Source: Salinimicrobium profundisediminis
GTDB taxonomy: Bacteria; Bacteroidota; Bacteroidia; Flavobacteriales; Flavobacteriaceae
Reading direction: 5' to 3'
Length of the DNA stretch: 64,000 nt
NCBI RefSeq assembly: GCF_026241755.1
Contig: NZ_JAPJDA010000020.1
Location: 22,193 to 86,192 of the forward strand
The notes below the pieces were generated by a model. That model searched no databases, was not told the origin of the DNA, and worked only from the letters and a program-made list of their open reading frames with translations. Of the stretch, positions 8,515-17,287 are shown one piece after another. Numbering within the stretch: the first letter of the stretch is position 1; every line of letters starts with the position of its first letter. A program made the translations under genes and the position numbers.

Positions 8515-8545
8515 AAAAAACCCCGGAAAATTCCGGGGTTTTTCT
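8515..8545 (-). terminator. Intrinsic terminator of sucC
   Basis: AAAAAA, CCCCGGA, loop AAAT, TCCGGGG, TTTTT: a strong hairpin with T-runs on both strands, 17 bases past the sucC stop. Confidence 0.88.
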
Positions 8546-8561
8546 ATATATGTAAGTCTTA

Positions 8562-9755
8562 TTAAGCCAGTACTTCCTGAACTTTATCTGCTGCTTCCTG
8601 GAATTCGACAGCACTGTACACATCAAGTCCGCTGTTGTCGATCAATTCCTTGGCAATGTCGGCATTGGTTCCCTGTAGGCGAACAATGATAGGCACATTG
8701 ATAGTGTCACCCATATTTTTGTAAGCATCTACAATTCCCTGCGCCACACGGTCACATCTTACGATTCCTCCAAAGATGTTCACCAAAATAGCTTTTACTT
8801 TCTCATCCTTCAGGATAAGTCTAAAAGCTTCTTCTACTCTCTTTGCGTCGGCGGTACCACCTACATCAAGGAAGTTTGCAGGCTCTCCCCCGGCTTGTTT
8901 AATAAGATCCATGGTAGCCATTGCCAATCCGGCGCCGTTAACCATACATCCTACGTTTCCGTCAAGGTCTACGTAGTTAAGCCCAACTTCACGAGCTTCC
9001 ACTTCAACAGGGCTTTCTTCCCTAATATCACGCATCTCTGCATAATCTTTATGACGAAAAAGTGCGTTATCATCAAGAGTCACCTTGGCATCAACGGCCA
9101 TGATCTTATCATCACTCGTCTTAAGCACCGGGTTGATCTCAAAAAGAGAACTATCTGACTTTGTAAAGGCTTCGTAAAGCGACATTACAAATTTGGTCAT
9201 TTCTTTAAAAGCATTTCCACTAAGACCAAGGTTGAAAGCAATCCTTCTTGCCTGGAAAGGCAGCAATCCTGTTGCAGGATCAATCTCTTCATTAAATATC
9301 AGGTGAGGAGTTTCTTCGGCCACTGTTTCAATGTCCATACCTCCTTCTGTAGAATACATGATCATATTCTTACCTGTTGCGCGATTTAGAAGAACAGACA
9401 TATAGTATTCTTCTGGCTCGCTGTCGCCGGGATAGTATACATCTTCGGCCACCAAAACCTGGTGTACTTTTTTACCTTCCGCAGAAGTTTGTGGAGTAAC
9501 AAGGTTCATCCCAATGATTTGCCCTGCAATATCTTCTACTTCCTGTAGGTTCTTGGCAAGTTTTACTCCCCCGCCTTTTCCACGTCCACCTGCGTGCACC
9601 TGGGCTTTAATGACATGCCATCCAGTACCGGTTTGTTCGGTAAGTTTTTTTGCAGCCTCAACTGCCTCTTTTGCGTCCTGGGCAACAATGCCGCGCTGAG
9701 TGCGGACACCAAAGCTGCTCAAGATTTCTTTTCCCTGATATTCGTGTATGTTCAT
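8562..9755 (-). CDS. sucC: Succinyl-CoA synthetase (ADP-forming), beta subunit
   Basis: Beta subunit of the TCA cycle enzyme that makes ATP or GTP from succinyl-CoA; it needs the SucD alpha subunit, which is not in the window. The 397 residues match the family length. It starts MNIHEYQGKEIL, with the ATP-grasp domain across the first 230 residues (glycine-rich HAGGRGKGGGVKLA near 54-67) and the ligase domain behind it, with the GGEPANFLDVGGTA and NIFGGIVRCD motifs that bind CoA and phosphate. It is a single-gene unit with a promoter at 9790-9822 and its own terminator. Confidence 0.97.
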   Translation of the reverse strand: MNIHEYQGKEILSSFGVRTQRGIVAQDAKEAVEAAKKLTEQTGTGWHVIKAQVHAGGRGKGGGVKLAKNLQEVEDIAGQIIGMNLVTPQTSAEGKKVHQVLVAEDVYYPGDSEPEEYYMSVLLNRATGKNMIMYSTEGGMDIETVAEETPHLIFNEEIDPATGLLPFQARRIAFNLGLSGNAFKEMTKFVMSLYEAFTKSDSSLFEINPVLKTSDDKIMAVDAKVTLDDNALFRHKDYAEMRDIREESPVEVEAREVGLNYVDLDGNVGCMVNGAGLAMATMDLIKQAGGEPANFLDVGGTADAKRVEEAFRLILKDEKVKAILVNIFGGIVRCDRVAQGIVDAYKNMGDTINVPIIVRLQGTNADIAKELIDNSGLDVYSAVEFQEAADKVQEVLA

Positions 9756-9789
9756 AATAAGGTGTTTCTTCAGTGTTCGTTAAGGTGCA

Positions 9790-9822
9790 CAAAAGTAACA
9801 AATGTTAGAGGAATCTGCCAAT
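9790..9822 (-). promoter_or_regulatory. sucC promoter
   Basis: Minus strand ATTG at 9822-9819, 21 bases, TACTTTTG at 9797-9790: an exact TAnnTTTG box with a near-consensus upstream element. The leader would be about 31 bases. Confidence 0.55.
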
Positions 9823-9857
9823 CTTTTTAATTTCCACATAAAAGAGATTGATTTTCT

Positions 9858-10514
9858 CTAATTTTTTGTCCGTAGTCTGAATTCCTGAAAATCCAGAGGA
9901 TCATAATTTCTGAAGTGCCCGTTGAGTTCTATCACCTGTTTTGCCCGGTTCATTTCCTGTAAAATAGGGATGGTAATGGTGAGATGGTTAATGAGGAATT
10001 CCTGTCTTTCTTTTTCTGAAGTTAACTTTAGTAAGGTATATTCCTGCTGAAGGGGAAGACCTATTTTGTGAGCCAGTGTGTAACTCCTGAAATTGGGGAT
10101 ATCTATTTTTGGCCGAGGTACTTCCAGATGTACATAGAGCTCAAAAATGAGGTTTAGTAACTGCTCTTTTAAGGTCTGGGAAGCATCATCCTTATCTGGT
10201 AAAAATTCAACATCACCACCCGCATACATCTTTCCAGCTTCATTATGCGCAAATTCCAAAACCCTGAAAACCCTGGCCCCTTTGCAAATTATATCTCTGG
10301 CACCCGATTCGTAACGACGCACTGTTTCAATAAGTTCCATTTCGGTGCCGTACTCCAGGTTATTTTCTATGTAAGTGGGAATTCCAAACTTAATGCCGGT
10401 ACTTTCGCAATCGTCTATAAGTTCCTTATAACGTGGCTCAAAAATATGCAGGGGTAAGACCTCTCCCGGAAACACCACACTCTGCAAAGGAAAAAGAGCC
10501 AGCCTGGACTTCAT
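9858..10514 (-). CDS. Lon protease N-terminal-domain protein
   Basis: A stand-alone Lon substrate-binding domain (LON_substr_bdg) without ATPase or protease parts. The 218-residue protein begins with the hallmark LALFPLQSVVFPGEVLPLHIFEPRYK, followed by the mixed beta barrel (FGIPTYI, GTEMEL, RVFRVLEF) and a helical C-terminal half. Such proteins are common in bacteria; a role in recognising damaged proteins is often suggested but not established. Transcribed alone toward sucC. Confidence 0.85.
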   Translation of the reverse strand: MKSRLALFPLQSVVFPGEVLPLHIFEPRYKELIDDCESTGIKFGIPTYIENNLEYGTEMELIETVRRYESGARDIICKGARVFRVLEFAHNEAGKMYAGGDVEFLPDKDDASQTLKEQLLNLIFELYVHLEVPRPKIDIPNFRSYTLAHKIGLPLQQEYTLLKLTSEKERQEFLINHLTITIPILQEMNRAKQVIELNGHFRNYDPLDFQEFRLRTKN

Positions 10515-10668
10515 AGATACTTGATTAACAACTTGAAATTACAAAAATTCTTTTATCTACCCCGACTGGGAACTGCTAAATTTGTAGCTTTCCTCCCTGT
10601 TATAAATAACATTTTGTTAGAATTGGTTAATTTTAGACAGGCTGTAGGCAAAAGCCAAAAATCCATTT

Positions 10669-10676
10669 TACTTTTG
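10669..10676 (+). promoter_or_regulatory. lysA -7 promoter element
   Basis: TACTTTTG, an exact TAnnTTTG match, 19 bases before the lysA ATG. No clear TTTG is seen at -33. Confidence 0.5.
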
Positions 10677-10695
10677 TGACCGTAATAATGAACTT

Positions 10696-11922
10696 ATGAA
10701 CAACCAGGACCTTTTAGAAATATCAGAAAAATTTGGCAGCCCCGTATACGTATATGATGCCGAAAAGATCATCTCCCAATACAATAGACTCACCAGTGCT
10801 TTTAGCGGGGTAAAGAACCTTAGAATACACTACGCTGTTAAGGCACTTTCCAATATTTCGGTGCTTGGGTTGTTTCAGCAATTGGGCGCCGGGCTTGACA
10901 CCGTTTCTATACAGGAAGTGAAATTAGGGCTTGAAGCAGGCGTAGATCCGGCTAATATTATTTATACTCCAAACGGCGTTTCTCTTGAAGAAATAGAAGC
11001 AGTTGCCGCCCTTGGGGTACAAATCAATATTGATAACCTTTCTATCCTCGAGCAGTTTGGAACGCGAAATCCAGATGTTCCGGTTTGTATCAGGATAAAT
11101 CCGCATGTTATGGCCGGCGGAAACACGAACATTTCTGTAGGCCATATCGATTCAAAATTTGGGGTTTCCATTCACCAGATACCGCACCTTCTGCGTATTG
11201 TTGAAAACACCGGCATGCACATAAACGGCATACACATGCACACCGGGAGCGACATCCTTGATATAGAAGTGTTTTTGTATGCTTCGGAAATTCTTTTTGA
11301 AACCGCCCGAAATTTCAAAGATCTTGAATTCATGGACTTTGGCAGTGGCTTTAAAGTACCTTATAAAGAAGGTGATATTGAGACCAATATTGAAGAACTG
11401 GGAGGAAAACTCACTGCAAAATTCAAATCTTTTTGTAAAGAATATGGGCGCGATCTCACCCTCGCTTTTGAACCAGGTAAGTACCTGGTGAGTGAAGCCG
11501 GGAAATTTGTGGCCCGTGTGAATGTGATTAAACAAACCACCTCTACTGTTTTCGCAGGTGTAGACAGCGGTTTTAACCACCTTATTCGCCCCATGTTCTA
11601 CGGCTCAAGACATGAAATTCACAACCTTTCAAATCCCGAAGGCAAAGAAAGGTTCTACTCGGTAGTAGGGTATATTTGCGAAACCGACACTTTTGCGAGC
11701 AACCGCCGAATCCCTGAGATCAAAGAAGGGGATCTTCTTGCTTTTAGCAATGCCGGCGCTTACTGCTACTCAATGGCCAGCAACTTCAATTCCCGCTACC
11801 GCCCGCCCGAAGTGCTATGGTACAATGGAGAAGCCCATTTGATTAGAAAAAGAGAAACTTTTGAAGATATTTTGCGCGGACAGGTAAAACTTGATCTATC
11901 AGCACTAAAAGAAACCGTTTAA
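10696..11922 (+). CDS. lysA: Diaminopimelate decarboxylase
   Basis: Last step of lysine synthesis: meso-diaminopimelate to lysine and CO2, PLP-dependent, cytoplasmic. The 408-residue protein is of fold type III (alanine racemase type): Lys49 in HYAVKAL forms the Schiff base, HMHTGS near 176-181 lines the active site, a glycine-rich DFGSGF holds the phosphate, EPGKYLV follows, and CETDTF near 330 supplies the cysteine from the partner subunit. ATG 10696 was chosen over the nearby out-of-frame ATG 10688. No lysine riboswitch was recognised upstream; a -7 promoter box is present. Confidence 0.96.
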   Translation: MNNQDLLEISEKFGSPVYVYDAEKIISQYNRLTSAFSGVKNLRIHYAVKALSNISVLGLFQQLGAGLDTVSIQEVKLGLEAGVDPANIIYTPNGVSLEEIEAVAALGVQINIDNLSILEQFGTRNPDVPVCIRINPHVMAGGNTNISVGHIDSKFGVSIHQIPHLLRIVENTGMHINGIHMHTGSDILDIEVFLYASEILFETARNFKDLEFMDFGSGFKVPYKEGDIETNIEELGGKLTAKFKSFCKEYGRDLTLAFEPGKYLVSEAGKFVARVNVIKQTTSTVFAGVDSGFNHLIRPMFYGSRHEIHNLSNPEGKERFYSVVGYICETDTFASNRRIPEIKEGDLLAFSNAGAYCYSMASNFNSRYRPPEVLWYNGEAHLIRKRETFEDILRGQVKLDLSALKETV

Positions 11923-12010
11923 GGAGAAACCAGAAAAAAGGAGTCGGTTTTTGCTATTTTTGAGAAGAAATAGGTACTTTTCTTTCGATTTCGCTAAAAT
12001 TCAGTCTTTT

Positions 12011-12042
12011 TTTGCCTTTTTGAATCATTAACTTTAGGTTTG
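12011..12042 (+). promoter_or_regulatory. Promoter of the DUF4168 gene
   Basis: TTTG at 12011-12014, 20 bases, TAGGTTTG at 12035-12042: a full match to the Bacteroidetes consensus, about 19 bases of leader before ATG 12065. Confidence 0.65.
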
Positions 12043-12064
12043 TGCTAAACCTAATAGAAAAAAT

Positions 12065-12508
12065 ATGATTTTAAGTAAAATGAAGATCTTTAGCCTCTTA
12101 TTTTTCATGATGATAGGCACCTCTACATTAATGGCACAATCGGATGTTACTGATAAAGAAATTGAACAATTTTCGGTGACCTTTCAAAAGATGCGCATGA
12201 TAAACCAGGAAGCCCAGAAGGATCTAAGCGAAATTATAACCAGGGAAGGTATGGAAATAGCCAGGTTCAACACCATCCACCAGGCGCAAATGAACCCTCA
12301 GGCAGAAGCCGATCTTACTAAAGAAGAAGAAAAGCAATATGACGCCATTATCAAGGCGCTCAATGAAATGCAATTAGAATTCCGCAAGGAAATGGAAAGC
12401 ATGATCACAGAAAGCGGACTTTCAGTTAAGCGGTATGAAGAAATTGCAAATCAATTGCAACAAGATGCCCAACTCCAGGAGAGAGTAAAGCAGGAACTTA
12501 CCAACTAA
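12065..12508 (+). CDS. DUF4168 domain secreted protein
   Basis: Small exported protein of unknown function, 147 residues. The signal peptide reads best from the second ATG at 12080 (MKIFSLLFFMMIGTSTLMA). The mature part is one long helical, charged region with the DUF4168 pattern: I.QFS..F..M..IN.EA......I..EGM...RF..I...Q. A strong terminator follows 14 bases after the stop. It has its own promoter and stands alone. Confidence 0.8.
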   Translation: MILSKMKIFSLLFFMMIGTSTLMAQSDVTDKEIEQFSVTFQKMRMINQEAQKDLSEIITREGMEIARFNTIHQAQMNPQAEADLTKEEEKQYDAIIKALNEMQLEFRKEMESMITESGLSVKRYEEIANQLQQDAQLQERVKQELTN

Positions 12509-12521
12509 GCTTCCTAAGCTC

Positions 12522-12567
12522 AAAAAAAAGGCTGCTCAAAAATGCCATTTTTGAGCAGCCTTTTTTT
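12522..12567. terminator. Bidirectional terminator with 15-bp stem
   Basis: An A-run, then GGCTGCTCAAAAATG, one base, CATTTTTGAGCAGCC, then a T-run: a perfect 31-base palindrome between converging genes. Its AAAAATGnCATTTTT core recurs in the terminators at 33448 and 56867. Confidence 0.9.
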
Positions 12568-12571
12568 ATTC

Positions 12572-13546
12572 CTACTCTTCATCCTTCAGCTTATATACTT
12601 CTTTCCAGTTCCAACCGGCATATTTAAGACTTGAAGAAAACTGCTTGTCAACAGCCAAATCATTTTTGAAATAATATCCGTGATTCATCCAATGACTTCT
12701 GTAAGTTTTTAACTCCTCTTCATTATGACTGGCTGCATTGGCATCTTCAAGCCCCAGCTCCAGGTACTTTTTAATACCATTAATGATCGCACTTAACTTC
12801 TTATACTGAACAGTTTCCTCACTCCAGTCGAGCCGAATGATCATGATTACTTCATAAAGCCGGGCCAGCTGTAAAATAAGAGCCGACTCATGATTCTTGG
12901 AAAGAAAATAATTAGCCATGGGGAAAGCCAGGTAACTACTGGCATTTTTTAAAATTTGCTGTCTAACATCTCCTGCATTCGAGATCAAATTTTCTAGATC
13001 GTCCTGTTGTTTATAGAAAATAAAGATCTCTTCAATATCATTTCCCATAGTAGAAATAAGAAAGGAAAGTTGCTTTTTGGCCAGTACGGCATTGAGAACA
13101 CTTAAAAGGTAGGTTAACCCGGTAGTGATAAGGATGAACCCCGAAAAAGACAATATTCCGGTAAGTATCCTGCTGGTATCTGTTCCCGGAACGAAATCTC
13201 CAATCCCCAGTGTTGATAGCACATATCCGGTATAGTAGAATCTTTCGGGATGTGTGGCTGGCAGGCCTGTAGTGCTATTCACCACCATTTCTTCTCCGGC
13301 ACTAAAAACAATGTATGTTCCAATGAATAACAACAACATCCAAAGAAATGTCGTTATTAAAAGATGGGTTATTCCGGAGAATTTAAAAATAGTACGGGTC
13401 CGGTTTTGAATCATGATCCTATTCAGGATCTGGTTTACTATTCTTGAGAAAATACCAAACCCGTTTCCGGAAAGGGTGGTGTGAAAAAAATCCAGATAGG
13501 TAAATAGAATAATAGCGAGACCAATTACAATTTGAGCTGTTTGCAT
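12572..13546 (-). CDS. Two-TM potassium-channel-like protein
   Basis: Inner-membrane ion channel of the Ion_trans_2 type. Upstream-extended numbering from ATG 13612 gives a selectivity-filter-like S-T-L-G-I-G-D at 133-139, between hydrophobic helices near 83-104 and 150-175; a further hydrophobic stretch is near 24-42. The filter GIG in place of GYG is seen in some prokaryotic channels. The C-terminal 170 residues are soluble, helical and unlike RCK domains. I prefer ATG 13546 (MQTAQIVIG) because the 22 residues before it look like untranslated sequence, but ATG 13612 cannot be excluded. Divergent from the esterase homologue gene. Confidence 0.8.
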   Translation of the reverse strand: MQTAQIVIGLAIILFTYLDFFHTTLSGNGFGIFSRIVNQILNRIMIQNRTRTIFKFSGITHLLITTFLWMLLLFIGTYIVFSAGEEMVVNSTTGLPATHPERFYYTGYVLSTLGIGDFVPGTDTSRILTGILSFSGFILITTGLTYLLSVLNAVLAKKQLSFLISTMGNDIEEIFIFYKQQDDLENLISNAGDVRQQILKNASSYLAFPMANYFLSKNHESALILQLARLYEVIMIIRLDWSEETVQYKKLSAIINGIKKYLELGLEDANAASHNEEELKTYRSHWMNHGYYFKNDLAVDKQFSSSLKYAGWNWKEVYKLKDEE

Positions 13547-13673
13547 AATTTCTAAATTAATCAAAAGGCCCTTAAAAAGAATTAATTCCAACTTAAACTT
13601 TTCTAAAGACACACCTTATCTCTTCCATTAAGGCTTCAGATTTTGTACATTATATTCTATAAAAACCACTGAT

Positions 13674-14960
13674 ATGCAACTGGATAAGGAAAAAGAATAT
13701 ATCAAACCTCTGGAGCAGGTAAAAGACCTGGATCCGCTTCTGGAGAAAATAGGAGATTCAAAATATGTGCTACTTGGGGAAGCCAGCCATGGCACACATG
13801 AGTATTATACATGGCGAGCAGAAATCTCTAAACGGCTTATAAAAGAGAAAGGCTTTTCATTTGTGGCTGTAGAAGGTGACTGGCCAGATTGTTTTGAGAT
13901 CAATCGCTGGGTGAAAGATCTTCCCGGCACCCCTGCAAACATTGCCGATGTGCTCAAAAATTTTAAGCGCTGGCCAACATGGATGTGGGCCAATTGGGAA
14001 GTTGCCGCTTTCGCCGAATGGATGAAAGGCTACAATAAACACCTGAATACAAAGAATAAAATAGGATTTTACGGGCTTGATGTGTACAGCCTCTGGGAAT
14101 CTATGGAGATCATAGTGAACTACCTTGAAAAAGAAGATCCTGAAGTAGCCGCGCTGGCAAAGCGCACCGCCGATTGTTTTGAACCTTACCGGCAAAACGA
14201 TTCTTATGTTACAGCTTACCGCGGCCTCAAACAAAAGTGCCGCAACGAAGTGGTACAGCTGTTAAAGGAAGTGAGGCAAAAGACTTCTCAATATGAAAAT
14301 GAACCGGAAGCAGGGCTCAATGCCGAACTAAATTCCCTGGTACTCAAAAATGCCGAAAAATACTACGAGGCCATGGCTCAGTTTGACCACTCTTCCTGGA
14401 ACGTACGCGACAGCCATATGGTAGAAACGCTTAACACGCTTACAGATTATCATGGAGAAGACACCAAAGTGATCGTTTGGGAGCACAATACCCACATAGG
14501 CGACGCCAGGGCGACAGATATGGCAGCACAGGGCCTGCATAATGTGGGGCAACTGGTGAGACAACAGCACAGCGATGACGGGGTCTATCTGGTGGGCTTT
14601 GGCTCGTATGAAGGTTCTGTGATCGCAGGAGATTTTTGGGGCGCGCCCATGAAAAAAATGGACCTGCCCAAAGGTATTGATGGAAGTATTGAAAGAAAAC
14701 TGCACACCGTTGGCGCCGAAAATAAACTACTGCTTTTTGAAGAAGGCACCGACTTGTACAAAAAACTACAGGACAGGATAGGTCACCGGGCGGTTGGTGT
14801 GGTTTACGATCCACACCGGGAACGTGGCAATTATGTATCTTCAAAAATATCAAAAAGATACGATGCCTTTTTATACATTGATAAGACCAAAGGTCTTCAC
14901 CCATTACACCTGCAACCCGACGGCAGCAAAACTCCTGAAACTTATCCCTTCGGAATTTAA
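13674..14960 (+). CDS. Erythromycin esterase family protein
   Basis: A member of the EreA/EreB-like hydrolase fold (PF05139), 428 residues, no signal peptide. Seen: GEASHGTHE at 35-43 with the conserved Glu36 and His39, VEGDWPD at 66-72 with a conserved Glu, and WEHNTHIGDARATDM near 263-277, which supplies the catalytic His region. Most such genes in environmental bacteria are not proven to hydrolyse macrolides; many sit next to phosphoribosyltransferases in stress clusters. Here the neighbour is a metallo-beta-lactamase-fold gene eight bases downstream. Resistance should not be inferred from this sequence alone. Confidence 0.9.
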   Translation: MQLDKEKEYIKPLEQVKDLDPLLEKIGDSKYVLLGEASHGTHEYYTWRAEISKRLIKEKGFSFVAVEGDWPDCFEINRWVKDLPGTPANIADVLKNFKRWPTWMWANWEVAAFAEWMKGYNKHLNTKNKIGFYGLDVYSLWESMEIIVNYLEKEDPEVAALAKRTADCFEPYRQNDSYVTAYRGLKQKCRNEVVQLLKEVRQKTSQYENEPEAGLNAELNSLVLKNAEKYYEAMAQFDHSSWNVRDSHMVETLNTLTDYHGEDTKVIVWEHNTHIGDARATDMAAQGLHNVGQLVRQQHSDDGVYLVGFGSYEGSVIAGDFWGAPMKKMDLPKGIDGSIERKLHTVGAENKLLLFEEGTDLYKKLQDRIGHRAVGVVYDPHRERGNYVSSKISKRYDAFLYIDKTKGLHPLHLQPDGSKTPETYPFGI

Positions 14961-14968
14961 AATAAAAT

Positions 14969-15655
14969 ATGAAGATAAAGATCCTGGGCACCCGCGGAAA
15001 AATAGAACCCAAAGCTGAAGATCACGTTAATCACACCGGATTTTTAATAGATGATAAGATACTGATTGATGTAGGGGAAGAAAAATATATGGATAAACAC
15101 CCAAAAGCTGTGGTCTTTACCCACTTTCATCCAGATCACGCTTTTTTTGTTCCGAATAAAGAAAAATTCATACCCAAAACTCCCCTTTTTGGGCCCGAAG
15201 CCCACGACCTCATTCCGCAGCTCAAGGTGATTTCAGGAAAATTTGAAGTAGAAGGATATACCTTTACTCCTATTCCTGTTATTCATGCGCTCAGATTAAA
15301 ATCCCTTGGCTATATCATCAAAAAAGCCGAAAAAAGGATCTTTATCACAGGAGATGTGGCATGGATAGAAAAAGCGAACCTTGCCGATTTACCGCCATTA
15401 GATCTCGTGATCACCGAAGCTACCTTTATAAAGAAAGGCGGACGAATTAACCGAAAGAAAGACAGGATCTTTGGCCACACCGGTGTTCCCAACCTCATTC
15501 GCCTCTTATCTCCGCTCACCAAAAAAATTGTCTTTTGTCACTATGGCGAGTGGTTCTTTGAAGACACTCCGCATAACAGCAAACAAAAGATCAAAGCACT
15601 TGAAAAAGAAATCCCGCTGGTACCGGCACACGACGGAATGGAGATGGAGGTTTAA
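14969..15655 (+). CDS. Metallo-beta-lactamase-fold hydrolase
   Basis: A 228-residue cytoplasmic MBL-fold protein. The metal motif T-H-F-H-P-D-H is at 51-57, a second His is in PVIHALRLKS near 106, the bridging Asp in ITGDVAW near 124-129, and the last His in VFCHYGEWFF near 190. The fold covers many hydrolases (RNA-processing, lactonase, phosphodiesterase); the short form without a beta-CASP domain does not settle the substrate. It follows the esterase homologue by eight bases and its stop overlaps the stop of the converging DUF72 gene by four bases. Confidence 0.88.
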   Translation: MKIKILGTRGKIEPKAEDHVNHTGFLIDDKILIDVGEEKYMDKHPKAVVFTHFHPDHAFFVPNKEKFIPKTPLFGPEAHDLIPQLKVISGKFEVEGYTFTPIPVIHALRLKSLGYIIKKAEKRIFITGDVAWIEKANLADLPPLDLVITEATFIKKGGRINRKKDRIFGHTGVPNLIRLLSPLTKKIVFCHYGEWFFEDTPHNSKQKIKALEKEIPLVPAHDGMEMEV

Positions 15656-16377
15656 TTAGTATGCCCAAAAAGCTCTTTTAGCTGCTGTGCATTTTTGGGG
15701 GCGTGAGCATGTATGTCATTATTGAAATAAATATAGATTTCCTTGAGCCCACTATCCATGATCTTTTTATGCCATTCCTTTAATTCATCTTTAGAATAAA
15801 GGTAATCATACCAGTCTTTACCTGTGCCGTGAAACCGGAGGTAGCCTGTTTTGCCGGTAGTAATTAATTCTTCAGGAAATTCGGGACTTGAAATTGAGCT
15901 GAAGATGATGTTGTGCTCCTTCAGGATATCAAATACTCCTTCATCATACCATGAATCATGACGAAATTCAAGCACATTTTTTAATGTTGGATCAAGCGTT
16001 TTACAAAACTCCCTGAGCTTCTCATCATTCCGGTGCAGGTTTGGCGGCAACTGCCATAAAATGCAGCCAAGGTTCTGCTTTAAAAGCCTTGCAAGACTTT
16101 CAAAATCCTTCACGCTTTGAGTAACATCCTTTAGCTTTTTGCGGTGGGTGATGTACCGGTGCCCTTTTAAAGTAAACTGGAAATTCTTCCCTACAGTCGC
16201 TTTCCATGTATGCAATCCTTTTTCCCGTGGAAACCTGTAAAATGTATTGTTGATCTCTACGGTGTCAAAAATGGCAGAATAATGCTCCAGCCACTTGCGC
16301 TGCGCCATTTTTTGCGGGTAAAAAGCTCCCCGCCAGTCTTTATAATTATATCCCGAACAACCTATATGCACCTTCAT
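15652..16377 (-). CDS. DUF72 family protein (YecE-like)
   Basis: A TIM-barrel-like protein of unknown biochemical activity, 241 residues. Family marks: start HIGCSGYNYKDWRG.FYP, then W...Y...F.TVEIN.TFYR.P, FTLKGHRYITH, LGCILWQLPPN, VLEFRHDSW and YLRFHG near 180. It starts within the last four bases of the Fpg/Nei glycosylase gene (ATGA overlap), so both are translated from one mRNA. This coupling is the only clue to its role. Confidence 0.9.
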   Translation of the reverse strand: MKVHIGCSGYNYKDWRGAFYPQKMAQRKWLEHYSAIFDTVEINNTFYRFPREKGLHTWKATVGKNFQFTLKGHRYITHRKKLKDVTQSVKDFESLARLLKQNLGCILWQLPPNLHRNDEKLREFCKTLDPTLKNVLEFRHDSWYDEGVFDILKEHNIIFSSISSPEFPEELITTGKTGYLRFHGTGKDWYDYLYSKDELKEWHKKIMDSGLKEIYIYFNNDIHAHAPKNAQQLKELFGHTN

Positions 16378-17159
16378 TTTTGCTCTTTTTGACAGGATGG
16401 GCAGAAATAAGTGCTACGGCCTGAGACCTTGATCTGTTTGATCTTTCCTTCACAAGCAGGGCAGTCATCACCTTCTTTTCGATGTTTAATGAGATAAGAA
16501 TCGGGGAAATCCTTTCGCACTCCTTCCTTATTTATAGCCATTTCAAGCACTTTCTGCATCTTTCTGAACAGCTGCTTCTTGTCTTTTTCTGAAATTAAAT
16601 TCGTCTTTGTCTTCGGATGTATCTTGCACTGGTACAGCATTTCATCAGAATACAAATTGCCAATTCCTGCCAGCACATGTTGATCTGTCAACACTCCTTT
16701 GATGATTCCGGTTTTAGATTCAAGCAGTTCAAGGAATTCATCTTCCGAAAGATCTAGCGCATCATGGCCCAACTCTTTTCGCTGCCTGAATTCTTCCAGG
16801 CTTTCAGCAATAAAAAGTTTGCCCAGTTTCCTTCTGCACACAAAAGCCAGGTGATCGTTATCCTCAAAAGAGAAAACCACTCCGGAATACTTCGGCGGAT
16901 CCTGATTCTTGTAATACTCCAGCTTTCCTGTCATTCCAAAATGCAAAACCAAAGCTTTTTCTCCCGAGGTTTCGATAAAAAGATATTTCCCCAACCTACG
17001 GCTTCCTGTAAATTTATTTCCTTCAAAAGCTTTAATAAACGCTTCTTTTGGTGCCTGTAATCCGCTGGTATTCAAAAAATCTATAGAGGTGATTTTTTTA
17101 TCCAGTGCAGTAGCATCGAGATATTCTTTATACAGCGTAATTTCGGGTAGTTCTGGCAT
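16374..17159 (-). CDS. Fpg/Nei family DNA glycosylase
   Basis: Base excision repair enzyme that removes oxidised bases and cuts the abasic site. The 261-residue protein starts M-PELPE, so Pro2 would be the Schiff-base nucleophile and Glu3 the general acid. Lys58 lies in the conserved LGKYLF turn, the helix-two-turn-helix has GIGNLYSDE near 165-173, and the C-terminal zinc finger uses C233, C236, C253 and C256, with Arg248 in GRSTYFC. The sequence does not separate Fpg (8-oxoguanine) from Nei-like specificity. It is the first gene of a two-gene unit with DUF72. Confidence 0.92.
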   Translation of the reverse strand: MPELPEITLYKEYLDATALDKKITSIDFLNTSGLQAPKEAFIKAFEGNKFTGSRRLGKYLFIETSGEKALVLHFGMTGKLEYYKNQDPPKYSGVVFSFEDNDHLAFVCRRKLGKLFIAESLEEFRQRKELGHDALDLSEDEFLELLESKTGIIKGVLTDQHVLAGIGNLYSDEMLYQCKIHPKTKTNLISEKDKKQLFRKMQKVLEMAINKEGVRKDFPDSYLIKHRKEGDDCPACEGKIKQIKVSGRSTYFCPSCQKEQK

Positions 17160-17287
17160 AGTGGTTGATTTTTCTGTTCTCCTTTCAAATTACCTAAAAT
17201 CAGCCGAAGACCCTATTTTTTAAGAAATATTTCAAAGAATTTGGAGTTGGAAACTATATCTTATCTGGGCAGGATTAAAAAAATTCA

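Noticed and set aside
10515..10695. Lysine riboswitch before lysA
   Set aside because: I see only a promoter box and a short leader; no long conserved structured region is present.
13674..14960. Macrolide resistance gene
   Set aside because: Only family-level similarity is visible; most environmental members of this family are not shown to act on macrolides.
14440..15012. Long open frame antisense to the erythromycin-esterase homologue
   Set aside because: It lies opposite a well-supported gene, shows low-complexity composition rich in Arg, Phe and His, and has no recognisable domain.
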